Shown one piece after another: positions 8,844-17,441 of a DNA stretch of 64,000 bases. The first letter of the stretch is position 1. Every line of letters begins with the position of its first letter. The notes under the pieces are model-generated. The model saw only the letters and a list, made by a program, of their open reading frames with translations. It searched no databases and was not told where the DNA came from. The stretch spans positions 1-64,000 of the forward strand of contig JAILLF010000023.1 in assembly GCA_024693365.1 (NCBI GenBank). The letters run 5' to 3'. The position numbers and the translations under genes are program-made. This stretch comes from Acetatifactor sp. GTDB lineage: Bacteria > Bacillota > Clostridia > Lachnospirales > Lachnospiraceae.

Positions 8844-10241
8844 CTATTCCAAGCCCTCTCGTCCCTTCAGTTTCACAACGATCTCACGCACGATCCCTTC
8901 CGGCTGCGCAGGCGCATCCCCTACGGCCGCTCCCGCATCCAAGAACCATTTCATGATCTCATCAAGATCCAAGTCCTCCCATGCACCATTCCTGCGTATC
9001 TCCGCGGGAAGCTTTACCTTGAGACCGCCCAAGCCCTGAAAGAACTCCTCCGGATAAAAAATCTTCGGTCGATCGCGACGACGCAGCCTGTCTGCGTAAT
9101 CCAATTCCGACGTGATGGGCTTCTCATACAGAATTCCGCCGTTTCCGTCTCCGATGGCCCACTTGGAATGCGTGTCAGATCCAGCCTGTATCATTAGGCC
9201 ATAATGCAAGGCATAACATAATGCCGCCAAATTATCATTCGCCGTATTTGCCGTGTTGATGCCTTCAATTCCGTCCACGTTTTCCGGATACAAATGAATC
9301 TTCTTGATGTAATCGCGGTCGCGGAACGGGTGCGCCTGCATCACGGCTCCTCCCGCTTCATGGACTGCCTTGATCATGTCCTCACGCGTCCAATGCGGGA
9401 TCTCAGGATGCGCCAAAAGAAATTCCCGGTCCACGCCATAAATCAGGAATTCATCCCCTTCGAAATTTTCCTCAATTCCAAAAAAGACTTTAAATCCGAT
9501 CTTATCGCCGGCCTTCTTTGCCTCCTCATAGCCCTTCATATAAGCATCTACGTATTCCGGCCAAGGCAATTCTCTGGAGGGACGCGTATTTCCGTGGAAG
9601 AAATGATCCGTGATGAAGATGCCGTCATATCCTCTTTCCTTAAAGATGGCAGGATATTCCCTGCCGGGAGTCACGCCGCACGCACTGCTCTCCACCGTGT
9701 GCAGGTGCGTTTCATATCGGTACAGGCCCGCTTCCTTTTCATCCCATGGTTTTGGCTCCACAAGCCTTTTCATCATAAATCCGGCAGTAAAGGGAAAGAA
9801 ATCAAATTTCATGGAGCCTGTATGTTCAAACCCATATTTCTCATACCATTTGCGAAGCACCAGGTTCTCATCGACAATCCCGATCCGCATTATATTACAT
9901 CCGAGCTCTATTGCTTTTTCAAAGGCATGCTTCAGCAGTTCCTCGCCAAACCCCTTATGCCGGAACTCCGGCAACACGCAAAGATTGTTTAGCTCACTGG
10001 TCTTTCCGCCCATGATCATCAAAGAATAATAGCCAACCAGCTTATCCTCCGAAAAATAACCATACATCGGCCGATGCTCATCATTTAATTGATGTTGGAT
10101 TCTCTCTTCATCCGTTGCAAAGGCCGTAAATCTCGGTGCATTCTCCGGCGTAATGCCAAACTCGTCTGCCACCGTTTGGAAGCTTTCCCGTATCACCTTC
10201 ACGCATTCCTTTACTTCCGTATCTTTAATTTCCCTAATCAC
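8844..10241 (-). CDS. GNAT acetyltransferase - PHP phosphoesterase fusion
   Basis: About 465 residues with two enzyme domains. Residues ~1-165 are GNAT (LCVLPEFRHKGFGEELL acetyl-CoA loop, LRKWYEKYGFEHTGS). Residues ~175-465 are a PHP domain with metal ligands in YETHLHTVES (HxH), ITDHFF (DH), FFGIEENFEG (E), MQAHPFRD (H) and QAGSDTHS (D and H). PHP domains hydrolyse phosphoesters with a trinuclear metal site. The likely start is GTG at 10241, with GGAGG eight bases upstream; an ATG eight codons earlier lies ahead of that site. The partnership of the domains is unexplained. Confidence 0.87.
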   Translation of the reverse strand: MIREIKDTEVKECVKVIRESFQTVADEFGITPENAPRFTAFATDEERIQHQLNDEHRPMYGYFSEDKLVGYYSLMIMGGKTSELNNLCVLPEFRHKGFGEELLKHAFEKAIELGCNIMRIGIVDENLVLRKWYEKYGFEHTGSMKFDFFPFTAGFMMKRLVEPKPWDEKEAGLYRYETHLHTVESSACGVTPGREYPAIFKERGYDGIFITDHFFHGNTRPSRELPWPEYVDAYMKGYEEAKKAGDKIGFKVFFGIEENFEGDEFLIYGVDREFLLAHPEIPHWTREDMIKAVHEAGGAVMQAHPFRDRDYIKKIHLYPENVDGIEGINTANTANDNLAALCYALHYGLMIQAGSDTHSKWAIGDGNGGILYEKPITSELDYADRLRRRDRPKIFYPEEFFQGLGGLKVKLPAEIRRNGAWEDLDLDEIMKWFLDAGAAVGDAPAQPEGIVREIVVKLKGREGLE

Positions 10242-10278
10242 GTCATTTTCCTCCGTTCTAGTCATTTATTTCGCAAAC

Positions 10279-10310
10279 GTGTCAAGGGGACGGTTCTACT
10301 GACACGTTTT
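10279..10310. repeat. Dispersed GTGTCA...TGACAC repeat, copy 3
   Basis: GTGTCAAGGGGACGGTTCTA followed by CTGACACG. It is a variant of the family with GGTTC in place of CGTGTC. It lies between the GNAT-PHP fusion gene and the stop of the next gene on the left. Confidence 0.82.
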
Positions 10311-10316
10311 CCTTTT

Positions 10317-10724
10317 CTATTCCAATTCCCTGACGATAATCTTTAGGTTTTCTTTCTGATCTTTCACGGCGATCTGAAAATCATCCTCGTAGATCACTTC
10401 CCCCGGCAATTCCGCGCATTCTGAAATATATAACTTCAGGCCATATTTTTCCGCCATTTTACGATAAAACGTCATCTCGCGGAAAATCCTGTTTCCTGCC
10501 TCCGTGTCCTTGAACCAGGTGATCGCCTTTTCAGGATTCCCTTGAATGTAAAAGGGCGGCACGGGCAGCTCTTTCTCAAAATATTCCCTATTTTTCCAAT
10601 ACTCTTTTTCTTCCTCTTCCGTCAACGTCTTCGCATCCACCAGCTTGCCGATCGCCGTAAAAAGACCTCTTGGCTGCTGCGTGATCCATGCTATGTCTGC
10701 CGTATGTACTCTGTAATATTTCAT
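10317..10724 (-). CDS. Conserved-looking hypothetical protein, 135 aa
   Basis: 135 soluble residues beginning MKYYRVHTADIAWITQQP, with an acidic helix EEEEKEYWKNREYFEKELP near the middle and a beta-rich end (FQIAVKDQKENLKIIVRELE). No transmembrane segment, signal or recognised catalytic motif is visible. GGGAG eight bases upstream sets the start at 10724. It lies just downstream of the membrane-protein trio and in the same orientation, so it may be the last gene of that unit. Function is unknown. Confidence 0.7.
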   Translation of the reverse strand: MKYYRVHTADIAWITQQPRGLFTAIGKLVDAKTLTEEEEKEYWKNREYFEKELPVPPFYIQGNPEKAITWFKDTEAGNRIFREMTFYRKMAEKYGLKLYISECAELPGEVIYEDDFQIAVKDQKENLKIIVRELE

Positions 10725-10745
10725 TTTCACGTCTCCCATCGTTTT

Positions 10746-11441
10746 TCAAAAGATCAACGCCAATAACGGAATGATCACGCATGCACTTCCAAGTACGTAC
10801 AATAAAATGATCACGTCTTTTTCTTCCTTGGGTTCATAAAACTCTTGGGGATTCTCAGGATTTGCGTAAATCTCCCGTTTCTCCCCTTCCTTAACATATT
10901 TCTTGCTACTATAATTCTCATTGCAAAAAAAGAGCGTTTCTCCTTGAAAATCCCCCATGTAAACCGGGCAATACAAATACTTTAGCCTATGTTCACCCTG
11001 TTCTCTATGACATTCTTCCTTGATTTTTATGCAAGTAGCCTCAACGCGATACGTGCATGATTCGTGCTTTTTCTTGAAATACAAATAATTTCCAATCACG
11101 ACAGACAACCCAAGTACCATAAATGCATAGGGCAACGCCTCCTTCGCCATATTCTGCATAGTATGATTGCCAAACTGAAATATGGCCCCTCCCACGATAC
11201 ATCCAACTCCAATGACAACGACAAGCAATGCGCCCGGCTTTAAATTCTTGTTCTTAATTCCCGACCTTACGATAATGATTCCAAACAAAAATAAGTATTG
11301 CCCCAGAATCATGGCGGCTATTGACCCTTTGCCGATAGAAAAAAATATGAACATTCCAATGAAAGATCCGATAAACCATATAAAAAATACAACAAGACGC
11401 GCTATGCTTCTATTCATTTTCATTTCATTTCCACTTTCCAT
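10746..11441 (-). CDS. DUF3592-like membrane protein, paralogue 1 of 3
   Basis: 231 residues with four N-terminal helices (roughly 10-35, 40-62, 68-90, 97-120), a soluble domain and a final helix (LLYVLGSACVIIPLLALIF). The soluble part carries the shared pattern YCPVYMGDFQGETLFFCNEN and KREIYANPENPQEFYEPKEE, which resembles DUF3592-type domains. The two upstream genes encode proteins with the same architecture, so this is a tandem triplication. The start at 11441 has GGAAAGAG upstream. Cell-envelope location is clear; the role is unknown. Confidence 0.78.
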   Translation of the reverse strand: MESGNEMKMNRSIARLVVFFIWFIGSFIGMFIFFSIGKGSIAAMILGQYLFLFGIIIVRSGIKNKNLKPGALLVVVIGVGCIVGGAIFQFGNHTMQNMAKEALPYAFMVLGLSVVIGNYLYFKKKHESCTYRVEATCIKIKEECHREQGEHRLKYLYCPVYMGDFQGETLFFCNENYSSKKYVKEGEKREIYANPENPQEFYEPKEEKDVIILLYVLGSACVIIPLLALIF

Positions 11442-11459
11442 CTTTCTCTTTCCTTATCC

Positions 11460-11486
11460 GTGTCATTAGACACGTCCCCGTGACAC
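11460..11486. repeat. Dispersed GTGTCA...TGACAC repeat, copy 4 (inverted)
   Basis: GTGTCATTAGACACGTCCCC followed by GTGACAC. In reverse complement it matches the family core GTGTCACGGGGACGTGTCTA. A second GTGTCA follows at 11491. It lies between membrane paralogues 1 and 2. Confidence 0.8.
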
Positions 11487-11493
11487 ATACGTG

Positions 11494-12198
11494 TCATTTG
11501 ACAAAATAAATCATCATCACCAATGCAAATACTGCTGCCGCCGTAAACATGCCTCCCATGAAGAACATAAAGAGGTTTGTTGCTTTCTCTTCCTTGGGTT
11601 CATAGAAATCCGTCGGTTTTTCCGGATTAAGGTAGATCTCGCGAGTTTCACCAACTTTAATACGGTTTACGTTGGAAAAGAGATGGTTGCTAAGCAGGAG
11701 CGTTTCTCCGCGAAAATACACTTCATAAACTGGGCAATAGGTGCGCGTCCCATCATCATACTGAGACTTTAGGTCCACGCAAGTCGCCGGGATGCAATAA
11801 TTACATCTCTCATGCCTTCTTTTGGAACCAACGTAAGTGATCAGGATCATCGAAACGCCCACGATAAGGAACACGGAAAGGAGCAAATATGGCAATGCAT
11901 TATTAACGTATTTAATGACCTTCTCACTGCCAAATTGAAAAATGCATCCTCCGGCCATGCACGCGATGCCAACCAATGGAAAAATCAACGTGATCGGCTG
12001 GAAATTCTTGTTCGCGATGCCAGAGATGATTGCAGCCGTGCCCAACACCAAAAAAAACTGCCCAAAGACTACGACCACCAACGCTCCCATGCCATGCTTG
12101 GAAAGGTATATCATTGCCCCAATGGAGGCAAAAAACCATGCCAAAAGAATAATGCTGCCAAGAATGCTGCCAACTCCGAATTTTCTGCCATTTTCCAC
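11494..12198 (-). CDS. DUF3592-like membrane protein, paralogue 2 of 3
   Basis: 234 residues with the same layout as its neighbours: four helices, a soluble domain (RTYCPVYEVYFRGETLLLSN and TREIYLNPEKPTDFYEPKEE) and a final helix (FFMGGMFTAAAVFALVMMIY). The start appears to be GTG at 12198, with GGGAGG about ten bases upstream; no in-frame ATG lies close by. Similarity to paralogue 1 is obvious by eye in the ETL and YEPKEE segments. The closely packed, codirectional arrangement points to an operon. Function is unknown. Confidence 0.78.
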   Translation of the reverse strand: MENGRKFGVGSILGSIILLAWFFASIGAMIYLSKHGMGALVVVVFGQFFLVLGTAAIISGIANKNFQPITLIFPLVGIACMAGGCIFQFGSEKVIKYVNNALPYLLLSVFLIVGVSMILITYVGSKRRHERCNYCIPATCVDLKSQYDDGTRTYCPVYEVYFRGETLLLSNHLFSNVNRIKVGETREIYLNPEKPTDFYEPKEEKATNLFMFFMGGMFTAAAVFALVMMIYFVK

Positions 12199-12248
12199 TT
12201 TCCTTCAACCTCCCTTCTCCCCTGCGCCTCTCTCAAGAAATATGCGGT

Positions 12249-12941
12249 TTAGCCTACGCAGTATAAAATAACCGCAACGAATGCAGTTGTTAACAAAATC
12301 ATCAGTCCGACTGTGATAAATGCAATATTTTCAAATTCCACTTCTTTCTCGAAGCCATATTGCGTAGGATCATAAATATCCACGTATACCTCTTTGTGGT
12401 CACCAATCTCTACCTTGTTTTTTCTCTCTGAAGATTCATCGGTTAGCGTGAGGGTTTCCCCTTGAAAGGTAAATTCATAGACCGGACACTCTAAAAGGCG
12501 TTCATCTATCCATTTCTCTTCGATTCGCACGCAGACTGCATCGACGGGCCGCGGGCGAGTCATCTGTTCCTTTACGTATCTTATCACTCCGATGACCATC
12601 AATACGGCCCCAAGCAAAAGAAAGAGAACTATCGCCGCCCATCCTAAAGACCTACCCACGCTTGCAATACTTTCTTCCGGACAAAACTGTTTGACGCATC
12701 CAACGCCTAAACCAAACACTCCAATCACAAGAAGGATTAAAGTAGCTGGCTGAAAATCCCTTTTGACAATGCCGGAAATAACCAGATACAGCCCAAATAC
12801 CGTCATAAGTTGGCCAATAATGATCAAGCCGGGAGCCGTCATGTTGTTATGGATGCAATAGATGAAACCGCCCGCGGACGCAACGAGCCACACCAGAACA
12901 AACGTTCCTAACAAATATCCAAAAAAACTATCATCATCCAT
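12249..12941 (-). CDS. DUF3592-like membrane protein, paralogue 3 of 3 (divergent)
   Basis: 230 residues. The helices match those of paralogues 1 and 2, and the soluble part keeps LLECPVYEFTFQGETLTLTD and HKEVYVDIYDPTQYGFEKE, but with a shorter core and lacking the YEPKEE end. It is the most divergent copy. Its ATG at 12941 overlaps the last codons of the upstream CE15-GNAT fusion gene by 8 bp, so translation is likely coupled. The three paralogues share a cell-envelope location; their role is unknown. Confidence 0.77.
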   Translation of the reverse strand: MDDDSFFGYLLGTFVLVWLVASAGGFIYCIHNNMTAPGLIIIGQLMTVFGLYLVISGIVKRDFQPATLILLVIGVFGLGVGCVKQFCPEESIASVGRSLGWAAIVLFLLLGAVLMVIGVIRYVKEQMTRPRPVDAVCVRIEEKWIDERLLECPVYEFTFQGETLTLTDESSERKNKVEIGDHKEVYVDIYDPTQYGFEKEVEFENIAFITVGLMILLTTAFVAVILYCVG

Positions 12942-14571
12942 TTACGTTCTCCAATTCTATGACTCTCCACTCTTCACCCTTATAATTCAGCGTACGATAC
13001 TCGTCCTGCGGTACCTCCCGGAATCCTAAGGACTTATAGCAGGCATAGGCGGGAGCGTTATTCTCATAAACGCCGATGGTCACCTTCTTTGCCTTCAGAA
13101 TTTCAAAAGCATATTTCAGGCCCATCTCCAACATTCTCTTGCCATAACCCTTGCCGCGCTTGGAATCATCAACGATCACCCAGCCAAACCGGATGATTTT
13201 GTGATCTCCATTCAGGTATCGCATAATAAAATGCCCTACGACGCCGCTCTCATCAAATGCGACCATGGGGTAGAAATTGTCCTCTTCCTCACAAAATCCG
13301 TTTTGATCCAGATAGATGCCATTCAGCGTTTCCGCCGATACTGGAAATGGTCCAAGCATGCCGGCGCTCCACTTATAATAGATCTCTTCGTCCTTTCCGG
13401 CCCACCCGGCGATTACTTCACCGTCACTGCTCTTATACGGCCGGAGCCTTAAAATAGAGGCATTGCCGTCCTCCTGACCCGCGAAGACGGTTGTCTTGAG
13501 CTGATCCAAATTTACTCCAGTCTCCATCCCGTAATACATATGATTAAAGTACTTGATAAAGGCTTCCGCGTCCTCCTCGAGCACGGCATGTCCCACCTTA
13601 TGGAAATTTAGGACAAGATGGTCTCCAAGGCCTTCTTTTTCATATACTTCATTTGCTCTTTTATAACACTCCCACATGGCGGGCGCATTCACCCAGTCCT
13701 CACCCGTACAAGCCGCGATAATGAAATAATAACGGTTTTTACTCATTGCCATAATCGGAAGATTTTCCTGCTCTGCCGGAATGTCTGCAGGCGTCTTGTA
13801 CTGCAAAAAGGCATCGTTGAACCAGCCTCTCTCCGCCTCAGACTGTAGGCAATCCAGGGGCTCGTTTTTCCCATACGTATACTCCGCGGGGCCTCCCACC
13901 TTTCGAAGGTCATAGGTTTTCCCTTCGGAGACAAAGTTATATAATGCAAGTCCGCCCGCACCGGAACAGGCCGGAATGGTCATGCGAAACCGTCCGTCAA
14001 ACGCGCCGCAAACCGCCGTTGCCTTTCCACACCGCGATACGCCCGTCACCATGGATGCATCCGCATCCAGTGAAAATTCCTTGTCAAGGCCTGCATAAAC
14101 CGCATCCAATACCTTCGATGCACCCCAAGCCCATGCCATCAAAACGCCCGTCTGTTCCGCCACTTCTTCGCCGTAAGGATACAGCTCATAAAAGGCACCC
14201 TGATGTTTTACGTCATCCGAGGCAATCTGACGCCCCTCCAGGAAAAAAAGCGCATAGCCCTGAGACAAAATATAATCCTTGGGCTGGATCGGATGCATGC
14301 AAATGATAAAGGGGGATCCCTTCGGATAGCGTCTCCTGTCTTCTTCCTTTGGCAGATATGCGTGGACAATAAACTCGGCCTTACGTCCCTGCGTCTCTGC
14401 CTTAATCTTTACCAGTTCCCCGCCAACCACGGCAAAGGGATTCCAAGGCCCTGCTGCCTGCTCGTTTACTTTGGGATCTTCGCCCAACAGCTCATACGTC
14501 ACCTGCTCGCCTTCCCGCCATGTCCCGTACATGTTTTTTTCGTAAAATTCCCGAAGTTCTTCTCTTCTCAT
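12934..14571 (-). CDS. CE15-like esterase domain - GNAT acetyltransferase fusion
   Basis: 545 residues. Residues ~1-345 are an alpha/beta hydrolase resembling glucuronoyl esterases (CE15): the Ser nucleophile is in TGVSRCGKATAVCGAFDGRF, followed by TIPACSGAGG, a GEDWVN acidic segment and the catalytic His in HKVGHAV. Residues ~365-540 are GNAT (GWVIVDDSKRGKGYGKRM, APAYACYKSLGFRE). No signal peptide is present, so unlike typical CE15 enzymes it would be cytosolic. The end overlaps the next gene by 8 bp. The substrate is unknown, and both activities are family inference. Confidence 0.8.
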   Translation of the reverse strand: MRREELREFYEKNMYGTWREGEQVTYELLGEDPKVNEQAAGPWNPFAVVGGELVKIKAETQGRKAEFIVHAYLPKEEDRRRYPKGSPFIICMHPIQPKDYILSQGYALFFLEGRQIASDDVKHQGAFYELYPYGEEVAEQTGVLMAWAWGASKVLDAVYAGLDKEFSLDADASMVTGVSRCGKATAVCGAFDGRFRMTIPACSGAGGLALYNFVSEGKTYDLRKVGGPAEYTYGKNEPLDCLQSEAERGWFNDAFLQYKTPADIPAEQENLPIMAMSKNRYYFIIAACTGEDWVNAPAMWECYKRANEVYEKEGLGDHLVLNFHKVGHAVLEEDAEAFIKYFNHMYYGMETGVNLDQLKTTVFAGQEDGNASILRLRPYKSSDGEVIAGWAGKDEEIYYKWSAGMLGPFPVSAETLNGIYLDQNGFCEEEDNFYPMVAFDESGVVGHFIMRYLNGDHKIIRFGWVIVDDSKRGKGYGKRMLEMGLKYAFEILKAKKVTIGVYENNAPAYACYKSLGFREVPQDEYRTLNYKGEEWRVIELENVNG

Positions 14572-14620
14572 CTGCCCCTCCGCGCATATCGTTGTTTTCT
14601 CACAACGTGTTTTAACCCTG

Positions 14621-16417
14621 CTACGGCAAAAATAATTCCCTTTTCATTTTTTCTTTGTCAAAGGAATTATATTCCAAATAAAAGTACCTGTTCATCAGGT
14701 CGTAGTATTCCGAATCTGCCGAATACTGACCCTCTTTGCCGTTTGCATCAACGTACTTTCCATTTCCGTTTCTTAACGGTACGCTCTCGTGAAGTTCCAA
14801 TATTGCGTTATAATACGGCGATATCGGAAGCCCCGCAACGTCGAGCATCATGGGCATCAAGTCCTCCATGCTCGCAATGCCTCCGCATCGCTCCGGAATC
14901 TCCTTATAGTTTGTCCAGATTACGTATGGAACCAGGCTTCTGGCCAGTTCCAAGTGATATCCATTTTGTGCACTCCTTGAAGTCAGCGCCCCGGCAAAGT
15001 TTGGACCGTGATCTCCAACCATAAGAACAACCGTCGGTCTCTTATCCTTTAAGCTCTCCGTCAATTCAAGGAATGCATCGGAAGAAAGCTTGAGCGATGA
15101 CATGAATTCGTTCAACTGGCTGGTTTTTTTCCCATAATCGACTCCGGAATGAATCGTATCCAGCGAATCATCATTTTGTTCGTATCCTCCATGATTCTGG
15201 TATGTCAGAAGAAATACAAATTGAGGGGTGGACGCATTTTCCTCAAGATGATCCATCATATCCCTATAGTTTTCTGAATCAAGCCACTTGCGCTGGTAAT
15301 TTCCTTTTTGGTACTGAAAGGCATCCGGACCAAGGTATATGCGATCAAATCCTAAATCCACGTACGCCGTATTTCTGTGATAGTTTTCCTTCTGTCCGCA
15401 ATGCATGCCCACCGTGGAATATCCCAGCTCCTCTACATACTCAATAATGCTAAACTGCTTCTTCAAATTCACGTAGTTAAAAGGCGAAGATGAATTCAGC
15501 AGATAAAGGGAATTTGACGTAAGCAACTCATATTCCGAATCATTGGTGCCTCCCCCCGAAGCTGCAAAGCCAAAAACTGCATTATCAACGGAATAAAACG
15601 CCTCCATAGGGGATACGTCCGGGTGAATTTCATAGAATTCTTCCAAATTATAGAAGGTCTCATTTAAGATCAAAATAAGATCGGGATATTCCGTTGTCGT
15701 GGCTTTCCTTCCAACAGCCACTTCTGAAAGAGCCTCCGTGGAATACCCCTCCGGCATTTTGTACGGATCTGAAATGCCTTTTTGCGCGTCTTCCAGGAAG
15801 CATACCAAAAATCCATATTTTTGTACTCCCGCCTTCCATGACCACCCCATGATATTCTTGGGCAAAATCCGTAGCGGGCCCAAAACAATGAATGCCAAAA
15901 TACCGATCCCCGCCATCCCGACGATCAGCCCGGGAATTCGCTGCTTCGCAGACTTTGTGTCGGCACGCGGGAGCTTTTTTTCCAAAGCACGCGCCAAAAA
16001 ACTCAAAACCAACAATGCAAAAAAAATACCAATCAATTGGATTACGTCTTTATTTACGTCAAACGTATATGCTTCCGCCACGTCCAAAGCAGTCATCAGG
16101 TTGGCATACTCACTCAAGAAGAGCGGACTTCCGTGATACGTAACCGTATAGTAATTTGCAACGGACCACAATAACGTAACCAAGGAAGCAACTAACGTCG
16201 TAACCCAACTTCTGCCAATCATGGCTTGTAAAATAATCATTCCCGAAAAAACCAAAACAACGTTAATCAAAAGCCAAAAGGGGCTGTGCTTAAAAAACGC
16301 GCTAACGTGCGGGATTGCACTGTAGAACGTCATTCCGTAAATCATCACTGACGTCAGTAATAACAAGCCGGACAACAATATGAATCTAATGAAACGATTC
16401 GATCCAAGCTTTTCCAT
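14621..16417 (-). CDS. LTA synthase/sulfatase-superfamily membrane enzyme
   Basis: About 598 residues. Five N-terminal helices lie roughly within residues 10-185, followed by an extracellular sulfatase-fold domain. The metal site begins in PDLILILNETFYNLEEF. The likely nucleophile Thr is in SGGGTNDSEYELLTSN, and later metal ligands lie in VVLMVGDHGPNFAG. This layout matches lipoteichoic acid synthase and related phosphoglycerol transferases acting outside the membrane. The ATG at 16417 follows GAGGAATGG; an ATG six codons earlier lacks a site. It is a stand-alone gene. Lipid or polymer specificity is unknown. Confidence 0.88.
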   Translation of the reverse strand: MEKLGSNRFIRFILLSGLLLLTSVMIYGMTFYSAIPHVSAFFKHSPFWLLINVVLVFSGMIILQAMIGRSWVTTLVASLVTLLWSVANYYTVTYHGSPLFLSEYANLMTALDVAEAYTFDVNKDVIQLIGIFFALLVLSFLARALEKKLPRADTKSAKQRIPGLIVGMAGIGILAFIVLGPLRILPKNIMGWSWKAGVQKYGFLVCFLEDAQKGISDPYKMPEGYSTEALSEVAVGRKATTTEYPDLILILNETFYNLEEFYEIHPDVSPMEAFYSVDNAVFGFAASGGGTNDSEYELLTSNSLYLLNSSSPFNYVNLKKQFSIIEYVEELGYSTVGMHCGQKENYHRNTAYVDLGFDRIYLGPDAFQYQKGNYQRKWLDSENYRDMMDHLEENASTPQFVFLLTYQNHGGYEQNDDSLDTIHSGVDYGKKTSQLNEFMSSLKLSSDAFLELTESLKDKRPTVVLMVGDHGPNFAGALTSRSAQNGYHLELARSLVPYVIWTNYKEIPERCGGIASMEDLMPMMLDVAGLPISPYYNAILELHESVPLRNGNGKYVDANGKEGQYSADSEYYDLMNRYFYLEYNSFDKEKMKRELFLP

Positions 16418-16508
16418 GTATTTTCCATTCCTCATACTTTAATGTTTTTGCAGAACTTAAATCATCCAAATTCCATTATCAAATAAAACAGGCATGCAGT
16501 CAATCATT

Positions 16509-17378
16509 TTATCTGCATTCCCCAAGAATCCATTTTTCCATGCTGTCCCCGAGATCATTCCCGGGATCATCGATGTCGCAGAGCTGGGTGATCACAAGCC
16601 CCCGCTTCGGAAGAACGTAGCATTTTTGCTTTTGTCTTCCATTAATGCTAAAGCCGTCCAGATACTTCCAGACAAAATACCCGTAACCGCCTTCGCGGTT
16701 TTGCATCTGAACGCTGGTCGCCAGCTCATCATATTCTTCCGACAAAATGCGCCGTCCCTGATACGTGCCCTTATTATACAGCAAAAGCCCGATCTTGCTG
16801 AAATCATGCACCGTAAGCCGCATGCCGGACGCGCCGTAAAAATACCCTTCCGGACATCTTGCATATTCGAATCGCTGAATGCCCAAGGGCTCAAAAATCT
16901 TCTCTTCGATAAAAGCTCCGAGATCGCGCCCCAAAACTTGCGTCAGCGCCACGCCAACCAGATAGGAATTGACGTTCGAGTAATTAAACGTTCTCTCCTC
17001 CGGATGACTGATCTCACAGGAAAGCGCGAAATCAATCCAGCTCTCGCCCTCCGCACGGAAAGGAAGGTCTCCCACCGACATGGTCAGGAGTCTTTTCACC
17101 GTGATCTTACGAAAGGTTTCTTCCTGCTTCGCTGACATTTTTGCGGTGTTTTCCTTCGGCAGATAGTCCAAAATGCACCGATCCAGATCGATCAGTCCCA
17201 TGTCATGTGTGATTCCGACTGCAATGGAAAGCACCGTCTTTGTCGCCGAGTACAGTTCATGGAGGTTTTCCTCCGTATCCCCGTAGCTGTGCGTCAGTAC
17301 CCCATTCTCATAGACCTCAACTCCAAATACGTTCCAATGATGATCCTGAATATCCTTTACAAATGCTTCAAAATTCAT
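16509..17378 (-). CDS. Serine hydrolase, class C beta-lactamase fold
   Basis: 289 residues. The SxxK nucleophile motif is LYSATKTVLSIAVG, the Tyr motif is FNYSNVNSYLVG (YSN), and the fold continues to GYGYFVWKYLDGFSINGRQK. No signal peptide is seen, so it is probably a cytosolic CubicO-type esterase or amidase, not a secreted beta-lactamase. The start at 17378 has GGGGGAG four bases upstream. It is flanked by the LTA-synthase-like gene and the DHFR-GNAT gene in the same direction, with no functional hint from either. Confidence 0.87.
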   Translation of the reverse strand: MNFEAFVKDIQDHHWNVFGVEVYENGVLTHSYGDTEENLHELYSATKTVLSIAVGITHDMGLIDLDRCILDYLPKENTAKMSAKQEETFRKITVKRLLTMSVGDLPFRAEGESWIDFALSCEISHPEERTFNYSNVNSYLVGVALTQVLGRDLGAFIEEKIFEPLGIQRFEYARCPEGYFYGASGMRLTVHDFSKIGLLLYNKGTYQGRRILSEEYDELATSVQMQNREGGYGYFVWKYLDGFSINGRQKQKCYVLPKRGLVITQLCDIDDPGNDLGDSMEKWILGECR

Positions 17379-17441
17379 TTTGCTCCCCCATCCGCTTATA
17401 ACTTTAGTGCATCCGTCAAAGTTGTGATACAGTCAATCCCC

